A DNA stretch of 64,000 bases from Treponema saccharophilum DSM 2985 (lineage in GTDB: Bacteria; Spirochaetota; Spirochaetia; Treponematales; Treponemataceae). The stretch lies in contig NZ_AGRW01000043.1 of assembly GCF_000255555.1 (NCBI RefSeq), forward strand, positions 1-64,000, written 5' to 3'. The notes beneath the pieces were generated by a model. That model had not been told where the DNA came from, made no database searches, and worked only from the letters and a program-made list of their open reading frames with translations. Numbering within the stretch: position 1 is the stretch's first letter; every line of letters starts with the position of its first letter. A program made the position numbers and the translations under genes. Below are positions 61,497-64,000 of this stretch, piece by piece.

Positions 61497-61577
61497 CTAT
61501 TTGAGCAGGAAAGAGAGCACCTGTATTATCAGACTGATTATCATGATGACAAGCACCACGATGTCGTAAATCTTCAT
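61497..61577 (-). CDS. Hydrophobic 26-residue peptide, type I toxin candidate, cassette 3
   Basis: Identical to the cassette 1 peptide except Ile for Leu at position 14 (MKIYDIVVLVIMIISL, then the same end). GGAGG lies eight bases before the ATG. The promoter is slightly weaker (TTTCCG-N17-TATTCT, 61,651-61,679). The signal peptidase gene upstream on the same strand shows no clear terminator before this cassette, so read-through could also feed it. Confidence 0.8.
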   Translation of the reverse strand: MKIYDIVVLVIMIISLIIQVLSFLLK

Positions 61578-61584
61578 ACAGACA

Positions 61585-61613
61585 GCCTCCTTCATCCATG
61601 AGAATTCGGAGGC
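61585..61613 (-). promoter_or_regulatory. Ribosome-binding site sequestered in a hairpin, cassette 3
   Basis: GCCTCC and GGAGGC pair as in cassette 1. Confidence 0.65.
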
Positions 61614-61650
61614 AAGCCGCCGCACATCGCAAAGCGTCCCCTTGAAAAGC

Positions 61651-61679
61651 AGAATACACAAAACAGGAATTGCCGGAAA
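61651..61679 (-). promoter_or_regulatory. Toxin promoter, cassette 3
   Basis: TTTCCG, 17 bp, TATTCT. Confidence 0.65.
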
Positions 61680-61701
61680 GGCTATCTCACTATGCCAACT
61701 T

Positions 61702-63486
61702 CTACATTCCCGTATGGCCGGGGACGCCTTTGCGGGAGACGGGCCAGAAGCGGTACGACGCGACGCCGAGAATCTTGCTCCGGGGAACGTACATCGGCGC
61801 GATGTTCGACGGATAGAGGACGCCGAATTTGTCGCTCTCCGCCAACGACGCCAGATGCGGCTCGTACGAATGGCGCATGTCGAGAGAGTTGAAGCGGTTG
61901 TCGCCCATCATGAAGTAGCAGTTTTCCGGTATGTACGAGGGCGTTCCGTCGCTTGCGGAGGCGGGGAACACCGGCATGCTTCTTCTGTCGAGAAGCTCGA
62001 CATACGAGACGAGGTCGTCCTTTTCGCTGCCGCCGTCATCCCACAGCGACATCGGCACGCCCGCGAGCAGGTTCTCCACGTTTTTCACGACGACGCTCCC
62101 GAACTTCATCTTGAACAGCAGGTTCAGCTTGAAATTCGATTCCGCGTACATGTCGTCACCGAAATCGGGAACGGACGCGCACCACCCCGTCATGAATTCA
62201 CGGAACCACTCCGAGCGGTTCGCCGCGTTGAAGAGAGAGACCGACTTCCTGTCGATGCCGTCGAAATAGGCGAAGGAGAACAGCTCCCTCGGCGAGAGCG
62301 AGAATTCCCCGCCGCCGCCGAACTTCCGCGAGGAGACGGAGCCGCCCTCCACGAGAGAGTCGAATTCATCCGCAATCGCGGCGCATTTTTCCCGCGCCTC
62401 CTCAACCGACAACGCGCTTTTCGCACGCTCCACCCGCTCCATCGCGGCGACGTCATCCGCGCTCAGGACGAATTCCCGAATGCCCTTCTTCACGGGCTCC
62501 TTGACGGCGTTCAAATTCCAGCACGCCCACGACGCGTCGTCCTCGACGACGGAGAACGACGGGGAATCCTTCGTCCGCGAATACAGCCTGCCGTCGACCA
62601 TGACGAGCTGCTCGCCGGGAACGCCGACGACGCGCTTGACGAGCGGGTCCGCTTTCGGCATCCCGCTCTCGTCCACGTTTATGTTCTTCATGGTGAGCGT
62701 GCACATGAAAACGAGCTGGCTGACGAACGTCCGCACCTCCGATTTCCTGTCAGCCGAATAATGCGGGTTCCTGAACACGACGATGTCGCCGCGGCCGTAT
62801 TTCTTCACGGGAGGAAGCCCGATGTCGGAAAGCGGGAATTTCGGGCCGTTGAGCACTTTGAAGACGACGACCCTGTCCTTGACGAGGAATTCGGGAACCA
62901 TCGACTCGGACGGAATCTCGTAGAGCTGGACGAGGAATATATTGAGGAGAAGCACCATAAAAACGGCCTGGACGAGGGCATCGACCCAGCCGAGCGCCTC
63001 CACGAGAAGCCACCTGCGCCCGAACCTCCCCTTGCGCGCCTCGTATTTTCTGTCGACGAGCACCTGATGCCAGACGGGACTCCACGCGCGGATGCTCTTC
63101 GGCGATATGAAATGGAGAACGACGAGCACGAGCACGGAGACCGCGCACCACAGGAACACCTCGATGCAGTCGAGCGCGTACGGCGTTCCCTCGTCCCCCG
63201 CACGGCGGAGCACGAACGAGATGAGAAGGACGAACGGCTCGTACTGCATCATCGTCCTCACGGCAGGGATGAACGCGGGGTCGCCGCCCGAGGACGCCGC
63301 ACCCGGCCTGATGCCGAACAGCTTCGAGACGGCGAAATACGACAGAACCAGCGTGTATGCCGCCGCAAAGGGAAACGCGAGGAGCGAGATGTCCGCATGG
63401 AACGAGAGAGCCGAAACAGAGAACGCCGCGGAAAGCGCGCAGCACGAAACGACTATCTTTGAAAGCGCATTGTTATTCATTTTCAT
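61702..63486 (-). CDS. lepB: Signal peptidase I, enlarged form
   Basis: A 594-residue signal peptidase I that removes signal peptides of exported proteins at the membrane. Box B is IPSESMVPEF with the catalytic Ser, box C is YGRGDIVVFRNP, box D is VKRVVGVPGE with the catalytic Lys, and box E is YFMMGDNRFNSLDMR. It is about twice the usual size: the N terminus adds several hydrophobic segments (about 1-150) and more than 200 residues are inserted between boxes D and E. The ATG at 63486 is eight bases after TAGAAT and has no Shine-Dalgarno. It is transcribed towards the toxin array and away from tRNA-Val. Confidence 0.92.
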   Translation of the reverse strand: MKMNNNALSKIVVSCCALSAAFSVSALSFHADISLLAFPFAAAYTLVLSYFAVSKLFGIRPGAASSGGDPAFIPAVRTMMQYEPFVLLISFVLRRAGDEGTPYALDCIEVFLWCAVSVLVLVVLHFISPKSIRAWSPVWHQVLVDRKYEARKGRFGRRWLLVEALGWVDALVQAVFMVLLLNIFLVQLYEIPSESMVPEFLVKDRVVVFKVLNGPKFPLSDIGLPPVKKYGRGDIVVFRNPHYSADRKSEVRTFVSQLVFMCTLTMKNINVDESGMPKADPLVKRVVGVPGEQLVMVDGRLYSRTKDSPSFSVVEDDASWACWNLNAVKEPVKKGIREFVLSADDVAAMERVERAKSALSVEEAREKCAAIADEFDSLVEGGSVSSRKFGGGGEFSLSPRELFSFAYFDGIDRKSVSLFNAANRSEWFREFMTGWCASVPDFGDDMYAESNFKLNLLFKMKFGSVVVKNVENLLAGVPMSLWDDGGSEKDDLVSYVELLDRRSMPVFPASASDGTPSYIPENCYFMMGDNRFNSLDMRHSYEPHLASLAESDKFGVLYPSNIAPMYVPRSKILGVASYRFWPVSRKGVPGHTGM

Positions 63487-63494
63487 AGGAGGAC

Positions 63495-63500
63495 ATTCTA
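63495..63500 (-). promoter_or_regulatory. -10 box directly before lepB
   Basis: TGCTAGAAT (extended -10) ends eight bases before the ATG at 63486. Confidence 0.5.
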
Positions 63501-63569
63501 GCAAAAACAGAAACATTCTTGAATAGAACGCACGGCGGGATTCAGCGGAACCGGGAGGGCATAAAAAAA

Positions 63570-63642
63570 TGGACGGTGAGAGACTCGAACTCCCGACAAC
63601 CTGGGTGTAAACCAGGGGCTCTACCAACTGAGCTAACCGTCC
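63570..63642 (-). tRNA. tRNA-Val (UAC)
   Basis: Minus-strand cloverleaf: acceptor GGACGGT/ACCGTCC, D stem GCTC/GAGC, anticodon stem and loop CCTGG-TTTACAC-CCAGG, T arm with GTTCGAG. The anticodon is UAC. CCA is not encoded; a T run follows at once. Confidence 0.95.
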
Positions 63643-63661
63643 AAAAAAAATGATGTAAAGG

Positions 63662-63690
63662 ATATTACGACAAAAGAAAAAATATGTCAA
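63662..63690 (-). promoter_or_regulatory. tRNA-Val promoter
   Basis: TTGACA, 17 bp, TAATAT: a near-consensus sigma70 promoter. It shares its -10 and spacing with the antisense RNA promoters of the toxin array. Confidence 0.9.
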
Positions 63691-63692
63691 CA

Positions 63693-63718
63693 CTTTTTTT
63701 CCGGTTGCCGGAAAAAAG
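63693..63718. other. Palindrome between tRNA-Val and infC
   Basis: TTTTTTCCGG and CCGGAAAAAA flank a 3-nt loop. It has T runs on both sides and could insulate the divergent transcripts. Confidence 0.45.
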
Positions 63719-63744
63719 CGCCCGCCACGCCTTCCCGCCCGGAA

Positions 63745-63773
63745 TTGACGCGCGACAGAAACGCTGGTTACTA
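63745..63773 (+). promoter_or_regulatory. Probable infC promoter
   Basis: TTGACG, 17 bp, TTACTA. A second -10-like TATGAT lies at 63,795. The leader holds a near-palindrome around AATCGATT and a small hairpin TGCCT-GCGA-AGGCA (63,823-63,836) with a GNRA-type loop just before the ribosome-binding site. Confidence 0.55.
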
Positions 63774-63848
63774 GACATCAAAAATCGATTTCTGATATGA
63801 TGGGAGAATAATTTTACAAATGTGCCTGCGAAGGCATCAGGGGGAACA

Positions 63849-64000
63849 TTGGCAGATCCAAAAGGATTACGAATCAACGAACAGATTCGTGTGAGAGAGG
63901 TCAGACTTATTGACGAAGAAGGCGGGCAGAACAGGATAATGCCCACGATCGAAGCACTCAAGCTCGCGAAAGAGCGGGATCTTGACCTTGTGGAGGTCTC
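63849..64000 (+). CDS. infC: Translation initiation factor IF-3 (partial)
   Basis: The frame starts at a TTG with AGGGGGAA about five bases upstream and reads (TTG)[26 protein letters not shown], then [18 protein letters not shown] to the window edge: the N-terminal domain of IF-3 (R-x-N-E-x-I and A-x-x-x-x-L-D-L-V-E-V). IF-3 checks start codons on the 30S subunit and in many bacteria its own gene uses a rare start codon so that it limits its own synthesis; the TTG here fits that. The first 50 codons are in the window; rpmI and rplT usually follow. Confidence 0.93.
   Translation, partial: MADPKGLRINEQIRVREVRLIDEEGGQNRIMPTIEALKLAKERDLDLVEV

Larger units (their letters stand above)
60640..61690. 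repeat. Three tandem toxin/antisense cassettes
   Basis: Three units start at about 60,645, 60,998 and 61,355 (353 and 357 bp apart). Promoters, ribosome-binding regions and terminators are nearly identical; the peptide coding part of the middle unit and the terminator loops differ, as expected if the units are under selection to keep separate pairs. Confidence 0.95.

Overview
The window looks like chromosomal DNA of a host-associated spirochaete of the Treponema type. This is inferred from protein resemblance (a treponemal-looking 655-residue protein, spirochaetal lipoproteins, a DUF4912/GH57-like pair, a FIST/chemoreceptor cluster) and is not proven. Most genes are GC-rich and closely packed, many on the minus strand. 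Three stretches differ in base composition or are repeat-rich and look like accessory DNA: the glycan cluster at about 0.5-4.7 kb, the surface-protein locus at about 41-50.5 kb, and the restriction-modification/Fic/small-RNA region at about 56-61.7 kb.

Layout. 0.2-0.5 kb: dispersed repeat. 0.66-4.74 kb: AT-rich glycan cluster (two GT2 glycosyltransferases, a HAD phosphatase, a UbiA-like membrane protein, an NAD-dependent epimerase). 4.8-9.5 kb, minus strand: phosphoesterase, hisC, MATE pump, anion permease. 9.6-12.2 kb: 655-residue unknown protein and ssb. 12.3-17.4 kb, minus strand: U32 protein, lamin-tail lipoprotein, mnmA. 17.7-22.2 kb: two phosphohexomutases and a DEDDh exonuclease whose stop codon lies inside a 93-bp tandem repeat. 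22.5-27.9 kb, minus strand: small protein-clpS-clpA-aat-LysM/LytM-FHA, an N-degron operon. 28-35.6 kb: YitT, ilvD, NlpC-like pseudoenzyme, and a FIST/chemoreceptor/unknown trio. 36.1-40.8 kb: tRNA-Gly, tRNA-Val, GH57-like and DUF4912 proteins, GGGtGRT protein with its NifU-like partner. 41.3-49.5 kb: two mosaic Pmp-like lipoproteins with a gene remnant, followed by a 23-bp minisatellite and more dispersed repeats. 50.5-55.8 kb: three envelope proteins and secA. 56.1-61.7 kb: MmeI-like restriction-modification enzyme, orphan small RNA, Fic protein, a fragment of a second restriction-modification gene, and three tandem toxin/antisense cassettes. 61.7-64 kb: large signal peptidase I, tRNA-Val and the start of infC.

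Main discovery candidate. At 60.65-61.68 kb three tandem cassettes of about 355 bp each encode a 26-residue hydrophobic peptide on the minus strand. Each peptide gene has a sigma70-like promoter (17-bp spacing) and a Shine-Dalgarno that can pair with an upstream GCCTCC. Facing it on the plus strand is a short RNA gene with promoter TTGACG-N17-TAATAT and a GC-rich terminator. This is the layout of a type I toxin-antitoxin module with 3'-overlapping antisense RNA. A fourth, toxin-less RNA of the same family starts inside the end of the restriction-modification gene.

Other recurring signals. At least nine genes have a -10 box ending 6-8 nt before the ATG with no usable Shine-Dalgarno, suggesting leaderless transcripts. 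A dispersed intergenic repeat family occurs four times and brackets the surface-protein locus in opposite orientations. Several proteins keep their fold but appear to have lost catalytic residues (NlpC-like, LytM-like, GH57-like, UbiA-like).
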